Source: Chara braunii
Lineage: Eukaryota; Streptophyta; Charophyceae; Charales; Characeae
Reading direction: 5' to 3'
NCBI GenBank assembly: GCA_003427395.1
Contig: BFEA01000020.1
Location: 3,558,479-3,622,433 of the forward strand
DNA length: 63,955 nucleotides
Made by a program: the position numbers and the translations under genes. Of the stretch, positions 34,096-45,680 are shown piece after piece (the first letter of the stretch is position 1; every line of letters begins with the position of its first letter). The notes below the pieces were generated by a model, which was given only the letters and a program-made list of their open reading frames with translations, had not been told where the DNA came from and ran no database searches.

Positions 34096-34200
34096 GAAGG
34101 AACAGTTCAGCTCTTTGTGAAGACATTGTGTGGTGATAAAACAATCGCCGTAGATGTGGAGAGAAGTAGCACCGTAAGCAATGTGAAGGCCAAGATTCAG
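34096..34200 (+). CDS. Ubiquitin-RUB fusion: exon encoding the N-terminal half of a divergent ubiquitin
   Basis: The 35-codon exon reads EGTVQLFVKTLCGDKTIAVD...NVKAKIQ, the first half of ubiquitin (canonical QIFVKTLTGKTITLEVE...NVKAKIQ). It has a one-residue insertion (CGDK for TGK) and many substitutions, while Lys27 and Lys29 are kept. It lies between an acceptor CTACTTTCAG (to 34095) and a strong donor GTACGT (34201) and ends in phase 0 after CAG. Ubiquitin is the covalent modifier for protein degradation and signalling. Unusually, no Met precedes QLFVKTL: the frame reads in from upstream, so there should be another exon, which I could not find. Confidence 0.75.
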
Positions 34201-35078
34201 GTACGTGCATTCTTTCACGACGTACTCGTTCTCGTTAGGAGTAGCTTGAATTAATCCTCTGCCTGGCATGTTTGCCTATCAGTGTGCTCCCCCCGTTACG
34301 CAGACGTATTCACCAGTGTTCAGCAGCAATCTCCGTTGTAATAGGCGAGGTTTGGTCACACAGAATGCCTACAGCAGGTAGCGGATGTACCTCCCTTGCT
34401 TCTGAACGCTACAGAGGTATAACTGTTGATAAGCGCAGATTAATACAGTAATGGGCTCCATCACGTTAGGGGTTACTTCCCGGCCCCCCCTCTGCCCCCT
34501 TTGTCCCCTCTTCCATGACTTTCCTCTTTCAGAAAAGGCGAACGAATATTACCTACGAGCAACAAGGCTAGGCGAGATGATCGCTTGTCAACTNTGCTTG
34601 CTGCTACTTCCCGAGGTAGGAGCCCCCGTGATNAAAAAAATATCTCAACTTTCAGAAGAAGTACACTTTACTCAAAGACTAACGTACTTTCCTAGGTAGG
34701 AAATGACGTGCTAGAAAACAGACATCAGGGAATGAAAATCGAAGCTCTGTTCTGTTCAGACCTTTCACGATTTCCCAAGAGCACTTGCTTCACTTACGTT
34801 CTGTCCAAACCTTTCCTGACTTCTTCCCANCTACACTTAACTAAGGACTGACCTTGGTCGGTGATGCTNGGTTCAAATTNTTACCAACTTTCCAAGCTAC
34901 TTCACTCATGCTCTGTTCAACACTCTCCCGATTTTCCAGCTACAAGTAACTCAGGACTAACCTTCTTCGTCTGTACTCAGCTCCAACCTTTATCAACTTC
35001 CGAACTACAGTTCGCTCAGGAGTTAACGTGCTCTGCTCCCGTTATGCTGTTGTGATTTTGTGCTTCGAATCTGTGAAG
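34201..35078 (+). other. Intron of the ubiquitin-RUB gene with an internal degenerate repeat
   Basis: The intron runs from GTACGT to an AG at 35077-35078. From about 34740 to 35030 it holds roughly 75-85-bp units with the pattern CTGTTCAAACCTTTC-GACTTTCCAGCTAC...CTCAGGACTAACCTT. Several N characters lie here (34594, 34633, 34830, 34869, 34880). Confidence 0.55.
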
Positions 35079-35335
35079 GAAAAAGGCGTTCCCACGGACT
35101 GCCAGCATCTCATATTTGCTGGGAAGCACCTTGAGGATGAAGAGAATCTGGCAGACTTGAACATCCAGAAGCAGTCAACGCTTCACCTTGTGCTTAGACT
35201 GAGAGGGGGAACGATGATCAAGGTCAAGACACTCACGGGAAAAGAGATAGAGATTGACATCGAGCCAACTGATACAATCGAACGAATCAAAGAGAGAGTG
35301 GAGGAGAAAGAGGGGATTCCGCCGGTCCAGCAGAG
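35079..35335 (+). CDS. RUB: Ubiquitin-RUB fusion: ubiquitin C-terminus joined to RUB/NEDD8 N-terminus
   Basis: The exon opens [20 protein letters not shown], continues [21 protein letters not shown], and runs without a break into [20 protein letters not shown], then [18 protein letters not shown]. The first half is ubiquitin residues about 32-76, with Lys48, Lys63, Leu8-patch partner Ile44 and the GlyGly end kept, but one residue is missing at the exon junction. The second half is almost identical to plant RUB1/NEDD8, the modifier of cullins. The GG-TM junction is the plant fusion type, normally cut by deubiquitinase after GlyGly. The exon ends AG|GTTAGC. The last RUB exon (AGKQL...LALRGG) is not found in the following 11 kb, so the gene is incomplete here or its last intron is very long. 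Confidence 0.85.
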
Positions 35336-35339
35336 GTTA

Positions 35340-35680
35340 GCTTTCTTTTCTCGCCATCCTNTCCTTTTCAGATCTGCTTTGAAGTTGCTGCGCCTTGATT
35401 TTTCTCAATTGCTGTTGCTTGGAAATGTTCCCCCTTTTTGTTTGTGAAGGGGGTAACGCCGGACTCACAACTGGTTGTGTACCATTCAGCCAGACGGGCG
35501 GAGAGGCTGGAAATTTTCCTGATCCAAGGACCGAGCCCCACTGTGTGGATCAAAACTGGGTAATGCGGGAAGCCGATTATCTCGGCCACTTCAAATCGCC
35601 AGAAAACCGCTCGTATGGACCTGGTTTTGCCAGAATCACCGTCTGCAATAACGTTGGATGGCGAATCTGACCCTGAAGTT
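35340..35680. other. Presumed intron sequence; no RUB exon found
   Basis: I looked for a RUB C-terminal exon (LIYAGKQ-like and LALRGG-like codons) and found none. Overlapping ORFs on both strands lack motifs. Confidence 0.35.
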
Positions 35681-35689
35681 TTGGGTTTA

Positions 35690-36020
35690 TCGGGTGCATA
35701 CCCAGTATTATCAGATAGTTTCCTCCGGTGCAATAACGCTGTGGCCCAATGTCTTGGGCGTTATTGGGTGCATACCCAGTATTATCAGATAGTTTCCTCC
35801 GGAGCAGACTATTTGGTTTTCTTTAAACCTCTACTACCTCCGATCCTGTTTTTACCGATCCTGAATTTCACTGATAACGCTGTGGCCCAATGTTTTGGGC
35901 GTTATCGGGTCCATACCCAGTATTATCAGATAGTTTCCTTCGGAGCAGACTATTTGGTTTCTTTAAACCTCCACTACCTCCGATCCTGTTTTTACCGACC
36001 CTGAATTTCACTGCGCACCG
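35690..36020 (+). repeat. Nested direct repeats (76- and 141-bp spacing)
   Basis: TACCCAGTATTATCAGATAG occurs at about 35699, 35775 and 35916. The flanking CTGTGGCCCAATGT-TTGGGCGTTAT and CTACTACCTCCGATCCTG blocks are also duplicated. A partial copy (CATACCCAGTATTATTATT) lies at about 36137. Confidence 0.8.
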
Positions 36021-36274
36021 AGTTTTGCCGACCCTAGGTCCCATTGTCTTTTCTTTTCTGGTACTTATACAAAAACAAAACAACAACTGGATTTCATCAC
36101 GGCAAGGACAAAATAAAAAAACTAAGGAGGGGGTTCATACCCAGTATTATTATTATTATTTTTTCTTTCTTTAGAAACCTTATCTTTTCAAAAAAACAGA
36201 CAGAAATTACTCGGGTCTTAACTCAGCGACCCTTATGAGTAGAGCCTAAAGCGGCTTCAACCAAGGGGACAAAA

Positions 36275-37857
36275 TCAGTTTGCCTTCATTTGAGAACTGT
36301 TTCTTGTCCAGGTTTTGGAGAACCACAAAAGGGAGGGACCCCGGCACGCTGTGCAGCTCCTCCAGTCTGAAATGATCATCAGTCTGAGATTGGAGCGAAC
36401 CTGCTGCTGTTGTTGGAACACCGAGACTTTCTCTCCCTTGAAAGCACTGGCATTTCTTGCTTTCCAAATTTCATAGCACAATATGCCCCTGCAGACCAAA
36501 GCCAAATAGACTCCCTCTGAATATTTCAAATCAGTATCTGGGAGAAGGCCATAAAGAATCCAATCATCATTCCAATCGAACGTGTTCCCTGCCAACTGCC
36601 GCCAATGATCAGACCACCACAATCACAATTCATCGGCCAAAGGGCAACAGGTCCACAGATGCACAAACGATTCCCAACCCCACTGACAGCGGGTGCAGGT
36701 AGGAGGTAACGTCCACTCCTTTCTGAGACAACCAGTGGGCAGTAGGGGTGACCATTAATGATTGCATCCACTGCAGACTGACATTTTTCTGAGAAGGTAT
36801 TTTCTTTAGAGCTCTCCACACGGCAAACCAATTAGGCAGCTGGTCATCAGGACCTTTCAGTTTCCTAAACCATCTAGATGCCAGCGTCATTGGTGTCAAT
36901 GTGGAGCGTTGGTGGAGTGATCTCACTCGTACTTTTGGCGTGTACTGGAATATAAATATTGTGTTCTGTCCTTCTGAGCCCTCGGAGTCAAGCACCCACG
37001 TGTACAGCATGGGTTCCACTATGAAATCTTCCCCAATTCCCAATAGGAGACAGGTCCTATCCGCTTGCAGCACTCTAGCTTCCTCCAGGCCCACCGTAGT
37101 CTGGATTATGGTTTCCTGGACTTTCCTTAGCCTACCACTACCTGCCATTGTGCTGCTAAGATTCCATTCTTCAATTTTAATACCCCCTGACAACTCCGGC
37201 CCCAAGACCTTCGAATACTTGCCGTTATCCTCCTCCGAGCGGGCCCAGGATCCTTCACACAGTTCTGTGGTTGATCTTAGCATTGTCGACCAGTGTCTGG
37301 GAACTGCCTGGATAATCTTCTCCAGGTTTGCAGGAACTTGCCTCAATCTAGGAAGTTTTTGCCTTAGTTCATCACCCGTAAGCCAATCATCCTTACCACA
37401 ATCCCAGATGTGCTTGATCTGTACGACCCCTCTTTCTATCCAAGTATGTCCAAAATGCCCCCCCCCCTCCTTTTGCCAAAAACATATCACCCCTGTCGTT
37501 GACCAGCAATGGATTCTCAAACAAGACCTGGTTGGCCACTTCCTGTCTTGTGGATGGCTTTCGGCAGATTGTCGGGCGCACCTTCTTCCATGCACCCAGA
37601 ATACTTCGCCATGTTCTGGACTTGACTCTTCGGTTCAGAAAGGAGGGAATAAGACAACACTGTCAGACTCATGTCTCCTCCTTCAAGGACCATTCCTGTC
37701 CCAATATATATTGTGCAAATTTTACCCACAGCTTCGTGGGGTCCTCTAAAAGGGCTTTGATTACCCACTTAGCTAGAAGGGCCAGGTTCTGTTTATGGGG
37801 GCTTAGAATCCCCAAGCCCCCTTGTGACTGTGGAAGAGAAACCACCTCCCTGGCCAC
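36275..37857 (-). pseudogene. LINE ORF2 C-terminal region with zf-RVT zinc finger
   Basis: After QGGLGILSPHKQNLALLAKW (about 37810) the frame shifts into a 321-codon open stretch (37595-36630) matching the same region of the plus-strand LINE. Near 36700-36640 another frame carries CTRCQWGWESFVHLWTCC, the zinc-binding motif found at the end of plant LINE RTs. A stop follows, then WILYGLLPDTDLKYSEG and CYEIWKARNA up to 36275. Confidence 0.75.
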
Positions 37858-37896
37858 CTTTGGTATATAGCCCTGATCTTCCTCAGCAGAAGGTTT

Positions 37897-39102
37897 TCAT
37901 AAATACCTGGTGGCCGCTCTGCGAATTTCAGTATACGCCTCATCCCCTAACAAGCAAACCGACAAGGGAAACCAAAGCACCGAAAAGGCTGCTGGTGATA
38001 AAACCAGAGCTCTCCCAAACAAAGAGAGCTTGTAATTCCTGAGCCATCCCTGAATTTTGGCAATGACCCGGTTGGTCAGCTGCTGATCCTGTGACCTTGA
38101 ACAATCTTTAAGAGCAACTTGGATACCTAAGAATCTTTCTGAATTTGCTGTCGGGATTCTTCTCAGGCCCCAGTCTACTTTCAACAGAAGGATATCTGGT
38201 AAAAAATAGACTGATTTGGACCAATTTATTGATGCTTCCGAAAGTGTACAATATTCATCCAACAGCCTCCTCAATTCTCCTAGGGAAGAGCGGGAGTTTT
38301 CACATGCGACTGTCAGGTCATCAGCGATTGCTCTTGCTTTCCAATGGGGGGAAGGGCTAACTATCAACCCAGTAATACTATCATTGTATCTAATATTATA
38401 TATTAAAACTTCGAGTTGGAGAACGAAAAGTAACAGAGCAAGGGGGCACCCTTGCCTAAGTGAAGGGGTCAACTGGAATTCCTCGGACAAATGTCCATTG
38501 ACCATGACTACCGAAGTGGCACTTGCATATGATGCATGGATCCATTTGAGAAAGCCGGGGCCAAATCCCATTCTTTTGAGGGTCGTTGAAACAAAGGCCC
38601 ACCCCACTTTATCGTACGTCTTTTCAATGTCAAGCATTAGGACCGCCACTTCTCTCTTTTCTACTCTGATTACTTCCAAGGCTTGCATTGTTGTTAGAAT
38701 GTTTTCAAAGATTGACCGGCCCTTGACAAAAGCCCCTTGCTCCCATCCCACTAGTTGGGGAAGTTCTGCTGCCAGGCGAATTGTTAGGGCCTTGGCCATA
38801 ATTTTGTAAACAACATTCATAACAGAAATGGGGCGGTAGTTCTGGACTTCCCGCTTATCTCCCTTTTTGTATAGTAAGGAAATAAAACCCTTCACAAAAT
38901 TTTCTGGGAGAGAGCCTGTACTCATGGCTGAATTATAAATCTAACAAAGGAAGGGGGCAAATCCTTCCCATGTACAGAGGAATAACTCAACCGGGAGCCC
39001 ATCTAAACCTGGACATTTTCCATGTGTCATTTGCTTAACTGCAACAGTTAGTTCTTTAATCGTAAAGGGAGAATCCATTATTTCTCTGGATGTTTGGTTA
39101 AT
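37897..39102 (-). pseudogene. LINE reverse transcriptase domain
   Basis: Motifs in order: KCPGLDGLPVEL, then (after a stop near 38940) KGDKREVQNYRPISV, ERQ-equivalent EQGAFVKGRSIFENIL, palm motif A MLDIEKTYDKV with its Asp, motif B LRQGCPLALLLF, motif C AIADDLTV with both catalytic Asp residues, and SINWSKS. The catalytic residues are intact, so inactivation comes from stops and frame breaks. The 342-codon open part (38925-37897) has no real start at its first Met. Confidence 0.85.
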
Positions 39103-39753
39103 TCAAGCATGTGATCTGTTCCAAAAGGATGAAGTAAGAGCTAAGTCTGTGTCAAATTCATTGAAAGATCTCCTTGTAGAAACAATATCCCGAAAGTACG
39201 AGAGCGCATAAGAGCAGAGCTCTAATGGATTTGATGTTATAGGGCTGTGTACATCAAGAGGATGTACCAATTCCCGTATCGCCGGTTTGGTCTGTCTAAG
39301 AATCAGCGATCGAAAAGTGAGTTTGGTCATTTTATCGTATCCGATTATGCCCCGGAGTTTAAGCCACTCCAGCCACTCGGCCTGCTTCTGAATTTCCAAG
39401 GCCTCTAATGCCGCGAGAGCATCTGTCCTCTTTTCGGACCAGTAATGGTCCGAGAAGGGATCCTGACCCATGTTAGCCTCTGCTTCTTCAATTATTCGTT
39501 TATTTCGCAGTTCTTTCCAGTTACGGGAGGCCGCCTTCATTCGAGAGAAGACGATGAGGGCCTCTCTGATAATACCAACTCCCACTTCTGCCCACGTATC
39601 CTGAGTATCGAACAAGTCTTTGGCGTTTTGCCATTCTGTCATTTGAGAATTTATGCATTTAGGAATTCCTTTGTCCTTTAAATTATTAATGTTTAGTCGA
39701 AAAGGAGGTCTGGCAGATTGCATCAAATCTTTGGAGATCACACCAATCATCAC
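39103..39753 (-). pseudogene. LINE ORF2 linker between endonuclease and RT
   Basis: A 216-codon open stretch following SDHYPV in frame. It is rich in Lys, Glu and Leu with helical WxxLR-type motifs, as usual between endonuclease and reverse transcriptase in plant LINEs. It ends at a stop before the conserved KQMTHGKCPGLDGLPVEL start of the RT domain. Confidence 0.65.
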
Positions 39754-39755
39754 TG

Positions 39756-40045
39756 GATAGTGGTCTGACAGCGAGGCTATTTCATAGTCTGTTGTTATAC
39801 AATGGTCCCACAGAGTCCCTCATGCTGCCACAAAGTCCAAACGCCTCTTGGGTCTAGGGGTCTTGTTGTCTGGCTTCGGGCCATACCATGTGTACCCGTG
39901 ATCTTCGGGGTTCATATGTCTGTAGGTGTCAATTAAGCATTGTGAGTCTAGAAAGGACTCAGGTTCTCCACCAACAGGAATCCTGTGCTGTGACGAACCG
40001 ATTTCTGTCCCGCGCGACTTTCTGCGTGATAACAATGAGGGGTCC
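39756..40045 (-). pseudogene. LINE ORF2 endonuclease, C-terminal part
   Basis: The segment contains GGEPESFLDSQCLIDTYR, GYTWYG, RRLDFVAA and, beyond a TGA stop, SDHYPVMI. These are the D.yR/TW/RLD/SDH motifs of the LINE apurinic endonuclease that nicks target DNA. The N-terminal catalytic half (GDFN, E, Y motifs) is missing, so it cannot act. Confidence 0.75.
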
Positions 40046-40049
40046 TAAG

Positions 40050-42480
40050 CTGGGAAGGATGGGCCATTTACGGGAGATCGGGATTAAGGGAGAATTGCAT
40101 CAGTGTCCTTGTTTTTTTTCGTCCTTTCTCTTTCGACGCTTCTTTTTCGGATGATTGGGTGCAGCGCCGGGCGAGCCCCGGGATGATTGATTGAGTGGCT
40201 GTCGCGCCGACCAGGCGCGATTAATAACGGTTGACGCCGCTTCTTTTTTGTGCTGTGGTCGGATTTAGGCGCAGAGGTCGCGCGGGAATTTTGTTTCGTT
40301 CTTTTTGAATTTCTTTTTTCGAATCTTGTTGGACCCTTTATGACTTTCAAAACTTCGGATTTTCTTTTCGGAATTTGTGCTTCTTTTTGCATTAGCTAGG
40401 AATTTAGGAATTTTGGGAATTTAGGATTTTCTTTTGCCGCGCAACGCTTTTTTGCTTAAGTGCTTCTTTTAGCGGCTGCAACGGAGCTCTTATTAGTCGG
40501 CACCCTTAATCGTGTGTGTAACTGTAATTTTGGGCGGGCGCCATTGTAACTGTATCTTCCTTCTTGAACTTCGTCTTTCCTGCTCTCGCTTTTTCTCTTG
40601 CTGTGTCTAGCCCCCCCGCGGACTGCATGCTCGGATCGATGCGTGGAGAGAGGCTACATCCCCCACGCCGCGATCTGGCCATGCAGAACGCAGGTGCTCC
40701 CTCTCCTAATCTCCTTTCTAAGTCCTTGTTATTCCGTGTTCTTCGCGCATGCATGCACGCTATAAATTCCGGCTGCGCGATTAGATAACTCTCTTAACCA
40801 GTTGTTGGAAGCTCGGGGGGCGCGATCAGTGAGGGTCGGCTCGCGAGTGAAGTAAGAGGTGAGTTGAAGTGGGAGTCCGGCGACCCGACGAGCTGGTGCC
40901 TAACGCGCGGGGTTGACGCGGGCCACGACGGACTGTGGGTGCGGGCGAATCTGACGGGTGCGGGATGACTAAGCGGGGTGACGACTTCGTGGGTTGGTGC
41001 GTGACGATGGACTGTCCACATCGGAGGGAGAGAGAGAGGGAGCTGAGGTTGATGGACGTGGATTTGCAGTTTTCTTTGTCTTCTCTCCCTCCTTGCTTTT
41101 GTATATAAATTTTGATCTCGGCTCAAGGCGATTCGCCTGTCTTCTTTTTGTCTTCGGAATCCTTGTCTTGGTTTCAGCCCGCACTCGTTTTGCGATTGAT
41201 CTTGATCTCATTTGTTGTGTGTGTGTTTTGTCGAATGAATCGATGAATGAATGTCATGTCCGTTGCTTTTCTTTTGTCTGGTCCTTGCCTTTGCTTGTCC
41301 TTTTGATACACTCATGAGCATAGTAGAAATTTCTGCGTAGTCGTCAATACTGCTTCCATTGCTGTTTATCCCCTTTTGAGCTAATGTTGTTGCTGCACCT
41401 TGCATGCTCAGGAACGAGAGCGTACGGGATCACGGAGTAAGTAGGTGATTGGGTAGTGTTTGTCTAGAGACAAGCGAGTACCTCGCGGGGATGCGTGTAA
41501 GCGCGATCTGATTTGCGCAGACTACACGCATCCACGCGCGCCGATTCGCGGCCATTGACGAACTTGACACCTTCGATATCGGGTAGGTGGGAACTTCCCC
41601 TTCCCCCACGCGCCTAAACGGATAGGAGTTTCCAATATCACATCGAAAAATCCCCTTGCCGATTAGACGCGCGCGGGAGGATCCCATCACACTGCAATGA
41701 TAAGATGCCGAGCTCTTGGGATTCGGAGTACTTCGACCCTTGGGTGAGAGAATGTATTAGGCAGAGATACCCGGAATTCCCCTGCCTAACCGAGAATCGA
41801 TTGTGCCTCAGGGAGTTTCACCGCGCCACAACCAGCGATCCAAGGTGCCCCGATTATCCAACTACGGATAACTCGCACTACTTCGTATCCCCCGGTTTCG
41901 TCGTTATTACTACCCGTTTCCCTCCCTTCCGTCTCCTCCTCCCATATCACCAACTGTTACACATTGTGTCACAATGGCCTGGGTAGGCCCGACAGATTGG
42001 GGTTCAGGGGCCGGTCCAGGCCCAAGGCCGGACCTTTACCACGGCGGAGCCATTCTAGGCCGTCGGTTGGCCCTTTTAGGCCACTTACGGACCAGACCCG
42101 ACGGGCAGGCCCAAACGACATTAACGATTGGGCCTGGCGGCGCTCTTGAGGCTGCCGCCGGCCAGTCTGATCTGAACCGTCGATCTGGACGATTCAGATC
42201 ACGGCCAGGCCTCGCAGCATTGAGGCCGGCCTCTTTTTCACCGGTACTTAATACCAGTCCAGCCTCATTGTGAGGCATTGAGCAACTGGACGCTGCGGTA
42301 GCGCCAGTTCGCTTCGGTTCAGCAGCAGGAGCGTTAGCGCTAGCGCTATTCTTAGCGCAGCGTGGAGGACGAGCAGCAGCGGCGAGCGAGGAGCCAGGCA
42401 GCAACCACCAGCAGCGCGGCGGCCATAGCCGCCTGCGACCTGCAGTCGGATTGCGGCGTAGCCAGGTACTAGGAGGCGAG
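40050..42480. other. No gene recognised
   Basis: Mixed sequence with ORFs up to about 150 codons on both strands and no recognisable domain. A GGCC-rich part (about 41975-42240) contains repeated GGCC(C/G)GG-like pieces. A TATATAAA-like box lies at about 41101, but nothing downstream supports a gene. Confidence 0.35.
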
Positions 42481-42600
42481 GGAGTATCTCCTCCCTCCAC
42501 GGCCCCAGCTCTCTCCTCCTCACCTCCTCCTCCTCTGCCATTTCTTCTTCTTCTTCTTCTTCAGACTTCTTCTTCTTCTTCTTCAGACTGGGGACTTGAT
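42481..42600. repeat. CTC/CTT pyrimidine tract with duplicated TTCTTCTTCAGACT
   Basis: A CTCCTC run followed by TTC repeats; the phrase TTCTTCAGACT occurs twice. On the minus strand, AATCCGGTAAGTA (plus 42647-42659) is another donor-like site upstream of it. Confidence 0.6.
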
Positions 42601-43990
42601 ACTAGTTGGACAGAGATCAGTGTTGGACTTCGGTGGTAGGAGGCTGTGGTACTTACCGGATTCGAGACTTGGAGATTGTTGCGGTTGATACTTGGCTGCA
42701 TCACAGATCGGACACCGTTTACATTAGGACTCTGTACCTCCGACATTGGTGACTTATTGTCCACGACATTTTGATCTTGTTCGATGACATTTTGGACTAC
42801 CATATCGGTGACCTACTGGATTCTATCTCGGTGACAATCTGGTGCTGCCTACATCTCCCACCTCCTTCGTCTCTCCTCCCACCTTTCATCTGTGTATGAG
42901 TGTACGGGGCCTGAGCATCGTCTATGATTGGCTCAGACCCCACCATCTCACGATTGTTTGTGTGTGGAGTGATATCTGTGTGAGTCAGTCCATTTATCAG
43001 ACTTCCGCTGCATACATGCTCATCCTATATTGGTTGATCTCTTGGTTCTGCCCATACTTGCTCATCCATTTATCAGTCTATGTGAGTCAGTCCATTTATC
43101 AGACTTCCCCAGATCTCTCTACCAGGCCTCACACTCCTGCATCAGCAGGTTACAGGGCACGGCACCGGCCAGTGTCGTTCTGGCATCGAACAGCCGTAGA
43201 TCACTGAGTATATCAGCAATGGAGTCGTCTAAGATGAGTTGCTAGAAGTCCCCAGAATCTTAAATCATTCTTAAGACCCCCATTGGCAACCAACCAACAA
43301 ACCATGGATAAGGGAAAAACTCAGAAACATTCATGGCGACTACTCAAAACTCTACTGAGTCGCTATTCATGTGTGTCAAAAAGCCTCCCAACCACAAATC
43401 AGATAGGTGAAACCTATTCAATCCACCTACGACCACCACCAGCATGGCTGTTTTCAGCACGAACCGAAGCTCTTCTAGGCCTCATGCTCCCATCAGGTTA
43501 GGTTACAGAGTTGCACCACCTTGCTCCATCACCGGCCAGCATTGCTCCAGTTACAACCCCCGATGACCATTGAGACTGCCCCCGCAAACAGCCCCCCAGA
43601 TCTCTTTACCAGGCCCCACGCCCCCACTAATCTAGGTCACAGAGTTGTGCCACCTGGCTCCGGCTCCGGCCAGCATTGCTCCAGCATCGGTCTTCGAGGG
43701 CCACCAAATTTTCGACCACCCTTCACACGATCACAGATGACTTGCCAGATATCACCTATTCCTACAACCTCCTCGAGAGGCAAACCAAATAGAAAGATAT
43801 GGAAAGAAATACTAAACTGGATGTTAGAATTCTTCGAGAGAGATCGCCCCTCCCTCCCCCTACCCCTCCCCCCTCAGTCCTACACTGCCTCTGCCGAGGT
43901 GAGTCACCCACTCTCCCTCGGCCCCAATATAGGACCACCCCTCTACCCTTCTTTCGACCGTAAGTACACCTTCTAACCAATAGCCAAAAA
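42601..43990 (+). repeat. Region of nested diverged direct repeats
   Basis: GTGAGTCAGTCCATTTATCA occurs at about 42978 and 43081. CCCCAGATCTCT-TACCAGGCC occurs at about 43107 and 43594. The blocks CACAGAGTTG-GCCACC-TGGCTCC and GGCCAGCATTGCTCCAG are shared between about 43505-43550 and 43635-43685. Overlapping ORFs are Pro/Ser/Thr-rich and do not stay in one frame, so I call no gene. Confidence 0.5.
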
Positions 43991-45160
43991 GCTCTGCGGC
44001 TGCACCTTTTTTATAAGACTCGAGAGAGACACAGTTCCCATTTACAAATCAGGAAACTCAAAAGCGCTTTTAAAAATACTTATCAATAAAATAAACATTA
44101 ATAATAATAGTTTTCCCCAATAAAAGGATCGGTTAGGACTAAATGTCAAGGAGCACTGACCAAACGCACCCAACCATGATCAACTCCTGTTGTCCTCTCA
44201 AATTAACTCAAAAGGACTGCAGGCTCCGTGTGCAGTGTGGTCCCATAATGGGATACTAACAGGTAGTCTCTCTCCATTGAAGCAGATCGTTGGACTTCCA
44301 CTAATGGGTACCCGTGTCCGATGGCAAGGAGGGGGCTTATGACCTTCCGGGGGTGATAAGCCTCCTACCAAAGCGGCCGCGGGTCACCCGCCCTTTTGAG
44401 AGTTCAATCCCCGACACTCAGTGGTCGTTTTCATTGGATGAACCTGGTTAGTGAGAGGTCAGCCAGTCTAGGCCATCCGCTTTCAAATTCCAAGCGAACG
44501 AACCGTTCGTTCCCCCGCCAAAAACTCTAGCAGGTAATTTAAAAATGTCAATCGAAAAATATTGCAAAAAAAAGAAATTTAAAATTCCTGAATTCGAGAA
44601 ATAAAACGTCACCATTGTACATGGCCCTTCGATTAAACAGAGTTGGAACAGCGGTCTAGATTGAAACGTGAATCTAAGGCGGGGCGTTCCGGTAGCCTCT
44701 TTCTTTTATTTTTCTGTTCTTTTCCATATTATTACACCTTTCCTTCTTGAGATCACGACCGCTGCAGCTGCACCTATCTCATAACTCGGCTACAGAGACC
44801 TGGCGGGCAGTTGAAAAGACTGCGCTGGTCTTTCACTGTCGCGCCCCTGGGCGAGCCCGGCGGCTACCACGACCACAGGCCGGTAGTGCTTTGCTGTACA
44901 GCAGTGCGCCGAGCCTGCATGGACCAAAGGAAAGTCCAGTGGCGCATCACCACCCTTTTGCTGTGGGAGCGCCAGCCGGATCACTGCAGGAACAAGGCCG
45001 CGCACAGGACGAACCTGGCCCACTACCAAGGACCGTGAATAGGGTGCGCCTGGTACACTGCGGAGGGCCAGGATACGGCGCCCTCCGACAACATGCCGTG
45101 CGCCATGTCCGGTGCAGAGAGCACATGCTTCCATGTGTGTCTGTATGATGTGCGGCACAC
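43991..45160. other. No gene recognised; possible SINE B box at 44400
   Basis: GAGTTCAATCC-like sequence at 44400-44410 follows CTACCAAAGCGGCCGC...CACCCGCCC, which could be a worn tRNA-like body. The 133-codon plus-strand ORF at 44747-45148 and its antisense partner show no motif. Confidence 0.3.
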
Positions 45161-45430
45161 CCCCAAAAATAAGGGGTTGATGAAAAAAGGGGGAGGGGTG
45201 GGGTATAGTGGCATGCCTCTCCCTCCCCTCACCTCACCTCATAAAATTATGAGTTGACAAGAAAAAGAGGTGCATGAAATGCTGTCCCCCCCAAAAATAG
45301 GTGGTTGATGAAAAAAACGAGGGATGGGGTGGGGTGGCATGCCCCCCCCCCCTTCCCCCCCCCCCCCCCCCCCCCTCCACTCCCTCCCCTCCCCTCCCCT
45401 CCCCTCCCCTCCCTTCCCCTCCTAAAAATA
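45160..45430. repeat. Tandem duplication ending in poly-C and (CCCCT)n
   Basis: A unit with CCCCCAAAAATA-GG-GGTTGATGAAAAAA and GGGGTGGGGT-GGCATGCC is present at about 45162-45210 and 45285-45350. C runs follow at 45342-45375 and (CCCCT)n at about 45383-45421. The G-rich minus strand could form G-quadruplexes. Confidence 0.8.
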
Positions 45431-45594
45431 TAAGTTTATGAGAAATAGAAATTCGGGCCGCGCTTGACAGCAGCCCTAAAAATTGTGTTGCTATCTTTCA
45501 GGTTGGATACAGTCATGATGAGGATGTACTAGCAATATGATGTTTTCTTTGCTTTTGGTAATAATAGGGAGCTTTTGATGAACATGAAGCTCCA

Positions 45595-45680
45595 CAATTT
45601 GTGAAATGGCCGTTACCCATGTCTCTCTCTGAATGTGTGAAATGGCGGTTACCTGTGTCTCTCTCTGAATGTGTCCAAGC
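45595..45680 (+). repeat. ~37-bp tandem duplication
   Basis: GTGAAATGGC-GTTACC-TGTCTCTCTCTGAATGTGT is present twice in a row. Confidence 0.8.

Larger units (their letters stand above)
36150..40045 (-). mobile_element. LINE (non-LTR retrotransposon), nearly complete ORF2, decayed
   Basis: Reading right to left: C-terminal part of the apurinic-type endonuclease, linker, reverse transcriptase with fingers/palm motifs, long C-terminal region, zf-RVT zinc finger, and a possible tail (T-rich on the plus strand at about 36143-36172). The 5' end is lost just after the expected endonuclease GDFN region. The frame is broken by stops near 39810, 39115 and 38940, a stop or frameshift near 37895, a frame change near 36720, and a stop near 36625. 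It is related to the 29.5-31 kb LINE but retains much more. The 3' boundary is approximate. Confidence 0.85.

Noticed and set aside
44747-45158. Overlapping 120-133-codon ORFs on both strands
   Set aside because: No domain, no repeat support, and both strands are equally open, as expected for GC-rich non-coding DNA.
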